A stretch of DNA of 64,000 nucleotides from CAZAQV01 sp964487255 (GTDB taxonomy: Bacteria > Myxococcota_A > Polyangia > Polyangiales > CAZAQV01): NCBI GenBank assembly GCA_964487255.1, contig CAZAQV010000027.1, forward strand, positions 18,966-82,965, given 5' to 3'. A program made the position numbers and the translations under genes. Positions 34,323 through 45,942 of this stretch are shown in pieces (within the stretch, counting starts at the first letter, position 1; the number at the start of each line of letters is the position of its first letter). The notes under the pieces were generated by a model. It had not been told where the DNA came from. It made no database searches and worked only from the letters and a program-made list of their open reading frames with translations.

Positions 34323-34357
34323 GGCCGGTAGCAGAAGCTGCCGGCCTTTTCTTTTTT
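34323..34357 (+). terminator. Intrinsic terminator of the tiny gene
   Basis: Stem GGCCGGTAGC with loop AGAA and arm GCTGCCGGCC (ten pairs, one of them G-T), followed by TTTTCTTTTTT. The second half of an identical terminator is seen at 34071-34099, just after the gap. Each repeat unit therefore ends its own transcript. Confidence 0.9.
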
Positions 34358-34383
34358 GCGGGTTTCATTGTCGTAGGACCCGC

Positions 34384-34968
34384 TGGAGTTGCCCCGTCAA
34401 ACGGGACAGCAAAATCATGTGACGTTAGCTCTGCGAAACGCGCGAGGGGATAGCATCTTGAGCCCCTTGTGGGGGTGAGTTTCGTTGTAGTCTTCAAACC
34501 AATCTGGCAGCTGCGCGATAACCGAATCGGCATCGAATCGGTCCGCCAGATAGACAAAGTCGCGCTGGTGCTTTTTGACCAGCTGCGGCTCGAAGCTTCC
34601 CTCGCGGTCACGCGGCACTTCGATATCGACGGGTCCAGAGCCCGTGCGGATACGCTGTTTGCTTTTGCCATTGCCGTCGATTGGCTTGCTCCTCGGGCAC
34701 CTGCTCGTCAGGGCCGTAGCCGAGGTGATGGTCCAGCTCCCCGTTCAGAGCCCGCTCCACCAGCCGCCCTGTTAGTTGCGCTAGTAGCCCGTCCTTGCCT
34801 CCAACCCCGGCGCTGCCGCCGTGCTCGGCCAGCAGCTTATCGAGAGCCTTGTCCAGTTCGCTAAGTTTCTTTCGCCCCATTCCAGGGCATACGTCGTGTT
34901 CGTGGTTTTGCATTGTGATTTTCCTTTGAAAATCCAATGCCCATACACAAATCTCAGGACAGTCCCAG
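34384..34968 (-). mobile_element. IS3/IS256 chimeric remnant
   Basis: On the minus strand, the IS256-family transposase start (GRKKLSELDKALDKLLAEHG, then LLAQLTGRLVERALNGELDHHLGYGP) begins at about 34913. It shifts frame near 34673 (one extra C) and runs to PRDREGSFEPQLVKKHQRDF. It then passes without a break into the C-terminus of an IS3-family OrfB (YLADRFDADSVIAQLPDWF, then EDYNETHPHKGLKMLSPRAF). The right edge has an IS256-like end (CCCATACACAAATCTCAGGA with CAGTCCC). The left edge is the IS3 end TGGAGTTGCCCCGTCAAACG read on the complementary strand. Neither transposase is functional. Confidence 0.8.
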
Positions 34969-34985
34969 ATTTAGCCTGGAGCGCC

Positions 34986-35380
34986 GAGCTGCGTCTTTTG
35001 CCTGGCTCGCCGCTTCGAAAAGCGACCGAGTACATGCTTCGGCGCTGGGATGGATTGACGGTGTTTTTATCCGACCCGCAAATCCCACTTGATAGCAATC
35101 ACACCGAGCGCGCTTTGCGCGGCGTGGTCGTTGGACGAAAGAATCATTACGGCTCCAAGTCCGGACGTGGCACAAAAGTCGCTGCCATCCTCTACAGCCT
35201 CATCGAATCGGCCAAGCTCGCAGGCGTCGAGCCGCGAGAGTACTTGCTCTACGCGACCCGCGAGGCACTCGAAGCTCGTCAGGTCTGGCTGCCGCACGAG
35301 TTTGCGAGCGGCGACTGATTTTTTTCTTCCCCCCCCTCCTGCCAAAACACCCAGAACGGGGTCAGGCGAGGTTATTCCTT
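34986..35380 (+). mobile_element. IS66 TnpC 3' remnant with end
   Basis: From about 34986 the frame reads LRLLPGSPLRKATEYMLRRW, IPLDSNHTERALRGVVVGRK and VEPREYLLYATREALEARQV to a stop at 35318. This is the last third of an IS66 TnpC and aligns with 36302-37757. It is followed by the end motif CCAAAACACCCAGAACGGGG. The upstream part was replaced by the IS256 fragment. Confidence 0.82.
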
Positions 35381-35409
35381 AGACCACCTGCTCTCTGGTC
35401 CGAAAAATG

Positions 35410-35896
35410 GTATCTCCTCGCGGTGGCCCGTCTTGTTTGATGGTTGGGACTGGGGCAAAGCGAATGGATGACGGATGCAGAGGTTCGCGCACTGCTCGAT
35501 GCGCATCGGGATAAATCGGGGCGGCCGCGATTGCCGAAGGCAAAACATGCGCGGGTGGTCGCGTATCTTCGTGCTGAGCGTGCGGGAGGAGCGAAGGCTC
35601 CGGAGCTTGCGGAGCGCACGGGCTTGAGCAGGGCGACGGTGAACAAACTGGCGCCGCTGGGCCGCAACCGGCGAAGCAAGTTCGCCAAACTCGATATGCC
35701 AAAGGTCCGGAGCGAGCTTGTGATCGAGGGCGCACACGGACTTCGGCTCTGTTGCCCGGATGTGAGGACCGCTGCTTCGGTCTTGGTTGCGGCCGCGAAG
35801 CAAGGCTGATGCTGCTCTCGAATCGAGCGCTGAGTGCGTACGGGTACATGGAGCCGTGCGACATGCGGCTCTACTGTCTGTTCTTCACGGCTGCGC
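35410..35896 (+). repeat. 487-bp direct repeat, copy 1
   Basis: The stretch matches 39449-39935 base for base as far as I compared it, at an offset of 4039. It spans the IS66 left part: the tnpA-like gene and the first codons of tnpB. Copy 1 continues into a damaged tnpB and a complete tnpC; copy 2 stops at unique sequence. Confidence 0.9.
35468..35809 (+). CDS. IS66-family accessory protein TnpA-like
   Basis: 113 residues (ATG 35468; an upstream in-frame GTG-type start is possible at 35444). A helix-turn-helix-like part (ELAERTGLSRATVNKLAPLG, about 55-75) is followed by the typical ending VEGAHGLRLCCPDVRTAAS-like strand. IS66 elements carry three genes: tnpA, tnpB and the transposase tnpC. 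The stop overlaps the tnpB ATG by one base. The same gene is repeated at 39507-39848. Confidence 0.72.
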   Translation: MTDAEVRALLDAHRDKSGRPRLPKAKHARVVAYLRAERAGGAKAPELAERTGLSRATVNKLAPLGRNRRSKFAKLDMPKVRSELVIEGAHGLRLCCPDVRTAASVLVAAAKQG

Positions 35897-36278
35897 GTCG
35901 AAGCAACGATTTTGCAGATAGCAAAATCGGCTTCTTGGGCTCCGCATGTTCATCACGGCCTTCAATACACTGAGCGCGCTGGTGACTGGCGAGATGGGTC
36001 ACGAGATCGAAAAAGGAGACGTCTTTGTGTTCGTCAGCCGCGACGGCAAGCGCTGCAAGATCCTGCACTTTGATGGAACAGGCCTCTGTTTGTTGTGCAA
36101 GCGAATGGACAAGGGACGGTTCGTGCGTTTTTGGAAACGGGACACGTCGACTCCGATTGAGCTATCGATCAGCGAGCTTGCACTTTTCATCGAAGGCAGT
36201 GACTGGGTCGGTCGCCACGAGCTGAGTCCGCCGCTTTTGCGCGAGCACGATCTTCGGATGAAACCGGTTGCACGCTGA
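35809..36278 (+). pseudogene. IS66 TnpB, interrupted by a small hairpin insertion
   Basis: The gene starts normally (LLSNRALSAYGYMEPCDMR), then loses the frame in an insert of about 90 bp. It resumes from about 35946 as FNTLSALVTGEMGHEIEKGD and VFVFVSRDGKRCKILHFDGT, ending near LFIEGSDWVGRHELSPP. The insert holds a perfect palindrome, CGATTTTGC at 35907-35915 and GCAAAATCG at 35921-35929. TnpB is needed for IS66 transposition, so this copy is probably immobile. The ATG at 35946 could still start a shortened protein. Confidence 0.75.
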
Positions 36279-36301
36279 TCGGAATCTGTTAATCCCAAAA
36301 C

Positions 36302-37757
36302 GTGCGTGTTGAGGATTTGCGTCACGATCCGCAGAATCTTTTTTTGGTAGCGCAGTCGCTTGAAAAAGAAGTTTTGCAGCTACGACGCAAGCTTGCGGCA
36401 CTGCAAAACAAAGACGCCGCGTCACTTCAGCTTCAAATCGCGGAGCTTGAGCAGCAGCTTGCGGTGCGCAACCGGCTTTTGTTTGGCGACAAAAGTGAGC
36501 GCCGTCCCAAAACCGAAGGCGCTGCAAAAGACAGGGCGCCGCAAACCGGCCACGGCCCGTCTGAGCAACCCCAGCTTGAGCAGATTGAAGAGCTTTGCAC
36601 GCTCGACGAAGCGGACCAGAGCTGCCCAAAGTGCGGCGCTGAACTTGGGGCGTGGGATGATCAGTTTGAACAATCGCAAGTCGTCGATGTCATCACGCGC
36701 AAGTTTGTGGTGAGGCAAATCAAGCGACAGAAGTATCGGTGCGCATGCTGCACGCACATCGAAACGGCGCTCCATGACGAGCCGCGTCTCACACCAGGCG
36801 GACGCTATAGCAATGGCTTTGCCGTGGAAGTCGCGGTCGATAAATACGCGGACCATCTTCCGCTTGAAAGACAAGTGCGGCGCATGCGTCGCGAAGGACT
36901 TGAGGTGACATCGCAAGCGCTTTGGGATCAAATCGCAGCGCTCGCTAGGGCTCTTGAGCCTGCCTACGAAAAGCTCAAGGCGTTTGTGCTCAGCCAAGAT
37001 GTGCTCGGCGCCGATGAAACGCATTGGCGCCTGCTCGGCAAGGGAAAGAAGCGCTGGTGGGTGTGGGCGCTGTGCTCGGAAGAGGCCGTGTACTACGAGC
37101 TTGCTGATTCGCGTAGTGGCGAGCAGGCAGCGTCACTTCTCTCGGGCTACAAAGGCATAGCCATCACCGATGGATACACTGCATACAAGGCGTGCAAGAA
37201 GCAGAACCCGAGTTTGCGCATCGCGCATTGCTGGTCGCATGTGCGACGAAAGTTTGTGGAATGTGAAGAGCAGCATCCTGACGAATGCAAGAAGGTGCTG
37301 GACCTCATCGCCGAGCTTTACGCGATTGAAAAAGATGTGCGCGGCAGTCCATCGGAGCGAATTCTCGCGCGCCGTCAGAGCGAATCGAAGCCCATCACGC
37401 AGCAAATCTTGCAAGCGAGTGCGGACGTGCGTGCGCTGCCGGGCTCACCACTTCGAAAAGCGTTCGAGTACATGCACAAGCTTTGGGACGGGCTGACGAT
37501 TTTCCTCAGCGACCCCGCCGTGCCGCTCGACAACAACGGCACCGAGCGCGCGCTTCGCGGCGTTGTGCTCGGGCGTAAAGAACCACTACGGATCAAAATC
37601 TGAGCGCGGCACCAAGGTCGCAGCGATTCTCTACAGCCTCATCGAGTCGGCCAAACTCGCAGGCGTCGAGCCCCGACAATACCTTCTGAACGCAACCCGC
37701 GAAGCCCTCGAAGGTCGCGACGTCCCGTTGCCCCACGAGTTTGCGGCCGCCGACTGA
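36302..37757 (+). pseudogene. IS66 transposase TnpC, frameshifted near its end
   Basis: A near-complete IS66 DDE transposase. The coiled-coil N-terminus (SLEKEVLQLRRKLAALQNKD), the zinc-finger-like part (CPKCGAEL, then YRCACC) and the core (DVLGADETHWRLLGKGKKRW, then AITDGYTAYKACKK) lead to VPLDNNGTERALRGVVLGRK. One extra G near 37579 shifts the frame to a stop at 37603. The old frame continues as NHYGSKSERGTKVAAILYSL to LPHEFAAAD and a stop at 37757. The element end GAAAACGGGGCAGCGCGAGG with ACTTAC follows to 37815. The upstream frame start at 36302 has no ATG. Confidence 0.85.
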
Positions 37758-37815
37758 TTTTTCTTCAGCCGCTCAACCGAGAAAAACCCGAAAACGGGGC
37801 AGCGCGAGGACTTAC

Positions 37816-38087
37816 GAACAATGGGTCCACCTAAGTCACCCGCGCGTGTTCCGCCCTCGGCAATCGCGGCCGCCCCGATTTATCTCGATGCGCATCGAGT
37901 AGTGCGCGAACTTCCGAATCCGTCATCCATCCGCTTTGCCCCAGTCCCATCCATCAAACAAGACGGGCCAATGCTATCGCCAAGGCAGTTTCGGAAGGCA
38001 AATCTAACTTGATTTTGCTGTCCGGTTTGACGGGGCAACTCCAAATCTAACTTGATTCTGCTGTCCGGTTTGACGGGGCAACTCCAC
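37816..38087. mobile_element. Mosaic of IS66 and IS3 ends
   Basis: About 37830-37970 is an inverted, diverged copy of the IS66 tnpA start (reading PSAIAAAPIYLDAHRVVREL against PSAIAAAPIYPDAHRAVREP in the complement of 35425-35560). The C-terminal codons of an IS3 OrfB follow (LSPRQFRKANLT, stop 38010-38012). Two tandem copies of an IS3 end come next (TCTAACTTGATT, then GCTGTCCGGTTTGACGGGGC, starting 38002 and 38046). The second copy abuts the unknown gene below. Confidence 0.75.
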
Positions 38088-39402
38088 ATTCGCCAAGTGT
38101 GCTGGTTCCTAGCCAGCCTTCCTTATCATCACGGAAAAGCACGCCTGTTGTGCCTGCCGAGAACGAGACGGTGCCATCCCGATGCACAATTGGGTAGATA
38201 TCCAGTTGATGTGCGATTTTGTGAACTGAAGGGTGCAACATTAGATCTTTGCTTGTCCACTCGAGATCGTAGGGCGCATCGATTTCCCCAGCCAAAAGAT
38301 CGGCAAGTTGTCCGAGTTCGTTGCACGTCTGATATACCCTTGCGAGTTCTTCCGTGAGCCCTTCTTCCAAGATGTGGGAATGACTTTGTAATCGAGGTTG
38401 TTGCAATACAGAACTAAGAAGAGGCGTGACGTTAGAAATGAACTTTTCCGTCTCCAAACCCAGCGGAGGAATTGCATACGCTGCGGCTTGCAGATTACAT
38501 CTCTGTTGCTGTCTCCTGCACATATAGGCTAAGTCCTCAATTTCGGATTCACGAGTTTCCCCGTCATTATGTACAGCAAAAAGTGAGCTTCCCTCACATG
38601 CAAGTTTGTGCGATGTCCGCAAGAAGCACTCTTCTGCTGCCATACCAAGGGAAATGAAGGTATTGTAAGCGAGAGTTGTAAGTTGAGAATAACGAAAAAC
38701 CTTGTCCCAATTCTGGGACAGCTCCCGCGGAACCTGAGAGCTTGGTTTTGGGTTAAGAGCGACTTCAAAAAAGCGATGAATGAGTTTCGGTGGACCAGCA
38801 CAGGCATGGTCACCTTTCACAAACAACTTGGCGGCCTCACACAAGTCGTAGACTTCATCAAGAGTCAGCGGTCGATCAAGTGGGCAGTCCTCTTCATCCA
38901 CGTCATGGGCTATGACTCGGCAGACCGTGTTTAGTCCTTGCCCAGTCTTGTAGAGTGCTGCGGCAAGATTACTGACGGGCTGACCTCGTCGGTGCAAGTA
39001 GGCCGACCATCCGGTCGCGATACCCCCTATCAGGTCCAGATCAGCTACCGAGACTCCGTCATTCTTGCTCAGAGTCATCGTATGATACGCCACGAAATTC
39101 AGCGTTTCGAGCACTTCATCCCAGACAGATGCCACCTGACGCATCGCGGACTGGTTGATTTTCTTTCCTGCCCTTGAGCCTGCGAACGCACATACAGGTC
39201 CAGTGAGTTCCAGGTCGGGAAACTCGGACAATCGCGCGCCTCTTTCCCCAAGCGGACGACGGCTCTCATCCAAGACGTTTGCTACAGAGTCTGTCGTACC
39301 AAGCAATAACTCTATGCCAGCTCGCCAGCCGATCGGGTCAAGGTACTGCCTTCGCCACTCTTGTTTCTGAAGCATTTCAGGGTGCTGTTCTTCTTGACTC
39401 AC
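38047..39402 (-). CDS. Unknown protein, C-terminus cut by an IS3 end
   Basis: 451 residues on the minus strand, starting MSQEEQHPEMLQKQEWRRQY. The body is mostly helical, with several Cys and His (HDVDEEDCPLD, GDHACAGPPKLIHRFFE). I see no signal peptide and no motif I can name. The last ten or so residues (VAPSNRTAESS) are encoded by an IS3 terminal repeat beginning at about 38087, so the natural C-terminus is lost. It lies between two copies of the 487-bp IS66 repeat. It may be a truncated, non-functional gene. Confidence 0.65.
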   Translation of the reverse strand: MSQEEQHPEMLQKQEWRRQYLDPIGWRAGIELLLGTTDSVANVLDESRRPLGERGARLSEFPDLELTGPVCAFAGSRAGKKINQSAMRQVASVWDEVLETLNFVAYHTMTLSKNDGVSVADLDLIGGIATGWSAYLHRRGQPVSNLAAALYKTGQGLNTVCRVIAHDVDEEDCPLDRPLTLDEVYDLCEAAKLFVKGDHACAGPPKLIHRFFEVALNPKPSSQVPRELSQNWDKVFRYSQLTTLAYNTFISLGMAAEECFLRTSHKLACEGSSLFAVHNDGETRESEIEDLAYMCRRQQQRCNLQAAAYAIPPLGLETEKFISNVTPLLSSVLQQPRLQSHSHILEEGLTEELARVYQTCNELGQLADLLAGEIDAPYDLEWTSKDLMLHPSVHKIAHQLDIYPIVHRDGTVSFSAGTTGVLFRDDKEGWLGTSTLGECGVAPSNRTAESS

Positions 39403-39448
39403 GACCTAGATCATATGTCGTATTCTGTCGCGATTCCATACTTTGAGC

Positions 39449-39935
39449 GTATCTCCTCGCGGTGGCCCGTCTTGTTTGATGGTTGGGACTGGGGCAAAGC
39501 GAATGGATGACGGATGCAGAGGTTCGCGCACTGCTCGATGCGCATCGGGATAAATCGGGGCGGCCGCGATTGCCGAAGGCAAAACATGCGCGGGTGGTCG
39601 CGTATCTTCGTGCTGAGCGTGCGGGAGGAGCGAAGGCTCCGGAGCTTGCGGAGCGCACGGGCTTGAGCAGGGCGACGGTGAACAAACTGGCGCCGCTGGG
39701 CCGCAACCGGCGAAGCAAGTTCGCCAAACTCGATATGCCAAAGGTCCGGAGCGAGCTTGTGATCGAGGGCGCACACGGACTTCGGCTCTGTTGCCCGGAT
39801 GTGAGGACCGCTGCTTCGGTCTTGGTTGCGGCCGCGAAGCAAGGCTGATGCTGCTCTCGAATCGAGCGCTGAGTGCGTACGGGTACATGGAGCCGTGCGA
39901 CATGCGGCTCTACTGTCTGTTCTTCACGGCTGCGC
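39449..39935 (+). repeat. 487-bp direct repeat, copy 2 (IS66 left part)
   Basis: A copy of 35410-35896, including an intact tnpA-like gene (39507-39848) and the first codons of tnpB. It ends at unique sequence just upstream of the glutathione peroxidase gene. With copy 1 it brackets the IS66 element and the unknown gene at 38047, and could support deletion of the segment between. Confidence 0.9.
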
Positions 39936-40026
39936 AACTCCAGTTTTCCCGGGCAAGGTCACCTCGACTCCGCAACCTATAGATAGGGTTAGCTTAGACT
40001 CATCTCCTTATGATAAGTATGCTTCT

Positions 40027-40572
40027 ATGATCGGTATCAGCGCGATTCAACTTGTAACGGCCACTGGTGAGATGACTAGTCTTGAAGCATTTTCCGGAAA
40101 GGTGTGCCTCGTCGTCAACGTCGCGTCGGAGTGCGGCTTTACGCCACAATACGAGTCGCTTCAAGAACTCTATAGAGAGTATCAAAGTCAAGGTTTTGAA
40201 GTGCTGGCGTTTCCTTGCAATCAATTCGGTGAACAGGAGCCTGGCTCCGACGACGAAATTCTCAGCTTTTGCAAAACTAATTTTGATGTGACCTTTCCAG
40301 TGTTCTCGAAGGTTGACGTACTTGGTGCGAATCAACATCCTTTGTTCGCACTGTTGACGGATAGACGACCAGAAAAAGAGTGGCCGGCTGACAGCGGCTT
40401 CCGAAGATATCTTGAGCAGAGAGGGGCTGAGCTTGAGGATCCCGATGTTGTCTGGAACTTTGAGAAGTTCTTGCTCAGCAAGGATGGCGAGGTAATCGGT
40501 CGTTTTGCGCCCGACGTAGAGCCCGACGACCCAATGTTAACGGATGCAATCGAGAACGCGCTGTCTCAATAG
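40027..40572 (+). CDS. Glutathione peroxidase-family thiol peroxidase
   Basis: 181 residues with the thioredoxin-fold peroxidase core. The active-site Cys is in VNVASECGFTPQYESLQELY near residue 37. The conserved loops FPCNQFGEQEPGSDDEI and the late WNFEKFLLSKDG follow. The Sec of animal enzymes is Cys here, as in bacterial BtuE-type proteins, which reduce peroxides with thioredoxin or glutathione. The frame is open upstream to 39826 inside repeat DNA; ATG 40027 starts right before the family's first strand. It is an ordinary gene that happens to lie between IS remnants. Confidence 0.9.
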   Translation: MIGISAIQLVTATGEMTSLEAFSGKVCLVVNVASECGFTPQYESLQELYREYQSQGFEVLAFPCNQFGEQEPGSDDEILSFCKTNFDVTFPVFSKVDVLGANQHPLFALLTDRRPEKEWPADSGFRRYLEQRGAELEDPDVVWNFEKFLLSKDGEVIGRFAPDVEPDDPMLTDAIENALSQ

Positions 40573-40592
40573 CACATTGCCCTCAGCTTAGT

Positions 40593-40757
40593 TGTAGTAA
40601 CTCAGACTTAGTCTGACAGTTGTTCTGCTCGGCAGGTGTCCGTCAGATGGGGGTTTTACGCATCTCCCTGGAAGATTCATGTTGCGTCGTTTTTCGATTC
40701 CGTCAAGGAAGGTTTCCATCGGGGTTCTTCCGCAGCACGTCTTGCCTTGGTGAGTCG
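40593..40757 (-). mobile_element. IS481 transposase 3' remnant
   Basis: The left end TGTAGTAACTCAGACTTAGT at 40593 resembles that of the deletion derivative at 30501. On the minus strand the frame reads CCGRTPMETFLDGIEKRRNM, the transposase C-terminus. The element breaks off near 40757, where IS66- and IS3-type sequence begins. Confidence 0.8.
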
Positions 40758-41640
40758 TATCTCCTCGCCGTGGCCCGTCTGGCTTGATGGATTCGTGTGC
40801 CGCGAAGCGAGTCATCCCTGGGTCTCCATCAATTCGGGGCAAGTCCAGTCCGAGATGGTGGCAAATCCGCGAACCAGGTAGCGAAGGATATTGGGGTTGC
40901 GCAGGCAACGCTGTCGAAGTGGGTGCGCGATAGCTACAACACTGGGAACAAGGCGGCCCGCGTATCCGCAGAGAGCGAAGCAGAGATTGCGGCGCTTCGC
41001 CGTGAGCTGCGACAGGTGAAACAGGAGCGCGATTTCTTAAAAAGTGCGGCGGCGTCTGCGGTTGATTGATACTTAGTGCCAAGGAACAGACATGAAGTTT
41101 CGCTGTATCCAAGACAACCGCAATACATTCTTGGTGCGCATGATGTGCCCGCTGCTCGGTGTCAATGAGAGCGGTTCTACGCCTCACAGAGCCGCCGTGT
41201 AAGCCGTCGAGCGCAAGAGAACAAGAACCTGAAGGCGAGAATTGTCTCGCTTCACGAAGCCAGTGATGGCGTCTACGGCAGTCCGCGAATCTACAAGGAG
41301 CTGCTCGAAGAAGGTTCTTGAAGTGGGCCGTCACCGGCATTGCCCCCATCATGAAGAAAGCTGGAATTGTTGGCGTTACGTGGCGCAAACGCCAATATCT
41401 GGCGAAACGCGACGAGAGAGGACCTGCCGTGCCCAACGTGCTCGAGCAAGCCTTCGAGGCCACCGCACCGAACCAGAAATGGGCAGCCGACATCACGCAT
41501 GTCCGCACGCAGGAGGGGGGGACCTCGCAGTCGTGCTCGAAGGCAGCGACTGGGTCGGTCGGCAGGAACTACTGCCGCTCTCACTGATTTTTCTTGATCC
41601 CCGAACCTACGAACCCCCAAAACGGGGCAGCGCGAGGACT
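40758..41640 (+). mobile_element. Broken IS3 element joined to IS66 ends
   Basis: A short IS66-like left edge (TATCTCCTCGCCGTGGCCCG) starts the stretch. An IS3 OrfA follows at about 40860-41069 (KSANQVAKDIGVAQATLSKW, then ALRRELRQVKQERDFLKSAA). OrfB is broken into several frames: KFRCIQDNRNTFLVRMMC, HEASDGVYGSPRIYKEL and EATAPNQKWAADITHV. It then passes into an IS66 TnpB-like end (LEGSDWVGRQELLP) and an IS66 end motif at about 41615-41640. No functional gene remains. From 41641 to 41882 I see no gene. Confidence 0.78.
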
Positions 41641-41882
41641 TCCGAGCCCATAGCTTGGTGCTTTAGCTGCAGCAGCGAACTAGACGTTCTTGTGAATCAA
41701 ATATGATACCGGCTGCTTGTTGGCTTCGGAGCAAGGTCCCGATCAGAGCGGATGGTAGTGCTTCTGTGGGACTCGTTTCTGTATCAAGTGTTTCCGCGGG
41801 GTAATTGTCCGCGGTGGTGTGGAAAAAAGGGTAAGCAATTACGTGTGCTTACAAAAAAGCGACATATGGGTGCGATTTATTC

Positions 41883-41910
41883 TTGATCCCCTGAGCCGTT
41901 GATCTATAAA
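41883..41910 (+). promoter_or_regulatory. Putative rRNA promoter
   Basis: TTGATC at 41883-41888 and TATAAA at 41905-41910, spaced by 16 bases, with nothing but leader sequence down to the 23S gene. It lies between IS debris and the rRNA, as expected for a free-standing 23S-5S operon. The leader (41911-42366) contains a boxA-like TCTTTGAAAACTGAAT of the kind common in rRNA spacers. Confidence 0.5.
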
Positions 41911-42281
41911 TCCCGACCCGTTTGACGAAGACCACGTTGTTTGTGGTTGACCCTGCTTCTTGAGCAGCAGACGGATGTGTCTTTGAAAACTGAATCGGAA
42001 ACGTAAATATAAGTATTCCGCTGTGTTTAGTTGGGAAGAAAGCCTTCGGGCCGGACTCCTGATTTGCTCGCCAAACGATCTAAGAATCGAATTCGAAGAA
42101 AGCGAAGCGAGCACTGCGACCTAGGAGTCACGACCTGGGAAGTTGGTGATGAGCGTGCGAAGCCAAAGCAAACCGATTTGCTACATGCAAATCGCTGTTT
42201 GTGACGCGGAGCCGTGAAGAACCAGAAACGTTGAAATACAGCAAGCCGTAAACAACAATTTCGATTTCAGGGCGAAGGACC

Positions 42282-42308
42282 TCGTGTCTCGAACCCTGGT
42301 TTCAATAG
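42282..42308 (+). other. 23S processing stem, upstream arm
   Basis: The 27 bases here are complementary to 45390-45416 at all but two positions, one of which is a G-U pair. A second complementary pair, 42351-42373 with 45356-45377, lies at the gene ends. Together they would bring the two ends of 23S into one long stem, the usual RNase III substrate. Confidence 0.75.
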
Positions 42309-42366
42309 CTGCAGACTGTTCTTCTCGGGCAGTTTGTAGAAGTGTTGATGCGTGCCTTAGGGATAC

Positions 42367-45362
<2,996 letters not shown>

Positions 45363-45389
45363 TATCTCTAAGGTACGAATTGACACGTA

Positions 45390-45416
45390 CTATTGAGACC
45401 AGGGTTCGAAACACGA
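45390..45416 (+). other. 23S processing stem, downstream arm
   Basis: The complement of 42282-42308. The remaining spacer up to 5S (45417-45784) shows no tRNA gene that I can recognise. Confidence 0.75.
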
Positions 45417-45784
45417 AAACATCGTGGCTACGCGGCGATTTGCGTCGCGACTCAGCGTTACTTTCTGCGCTGCCTGCGCACCTACCTTTAGGTAGGCTTA
45501 CGCGGGCTGCTCAAAAGTGCCTTGATTCGCTCGCAACTCACCACGCATCCTTCGATGTTTTTGACGCCAGATGACTCACCAAAAAGGGTGATCTGGTGAA
45601 GTATTCGAACCTGAATCGAAATGATTCGGCAAAGAATACTTATATATCTGTCTGTTGTTCATCCCGGAGGTCTTCGAGACTGATGCGATGAAGCAAGCGA
45701 GACCGAGAAGCGTTGTGCTACCAGCACCGCGCTTCGAATCGAGCGAGAGCTGAAGAGCCAACAAACAGAGCGTTTCAACGATTT

Positions 45785-45900
<116 letters not shown>

Positions 45901-45904
45901 TAAT

Positions 45905-45942
45905 GAGGCTCCAAGTCCTAACGGATTTGGAGCCTCTTCCTT
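45905..45942 (+). terminator. rRNA operon terminator
   Basis: A hairpin with arms GAGGCTCCAA and TTGGAGCCTC followed by TTCCTTTTT. It starts four bases after 5S and closes the operon. Confidence 0.9.

Larger units (their letters stand above)
33916..34383 (+). repeat. Tandem 258-bp repeat unit carrying the tiny gene
   Basis: Three start points of the same sequence are visible: 33916, 34100 and 34358 (GCGGGTTTCATTGTCGTAGG). The 55 bases 33916-33970 equal 34100-34154. The stretch 34071-34125 repeats as 34329-34383. The full unit, 34100-34357, is 258 bp and holds a small hairpin (GCGGGT...ACCCGC), a leader region, a ribosome binding site, a 22-codon gene and a terminator. If the unit length holds, the assembly gap hides one unit minus its visible edges (174 bp), or that plus further whole units. 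Confidence 0.9.

Noticed and set aside
41640..42366. A possible 16S 3' end or tRNA gene upstream of 23S
   Set aside because: I found neither the conserved anti-Shine-Dalgarno end of 16S nor a cloverleaf with a TTCGA-type arm.
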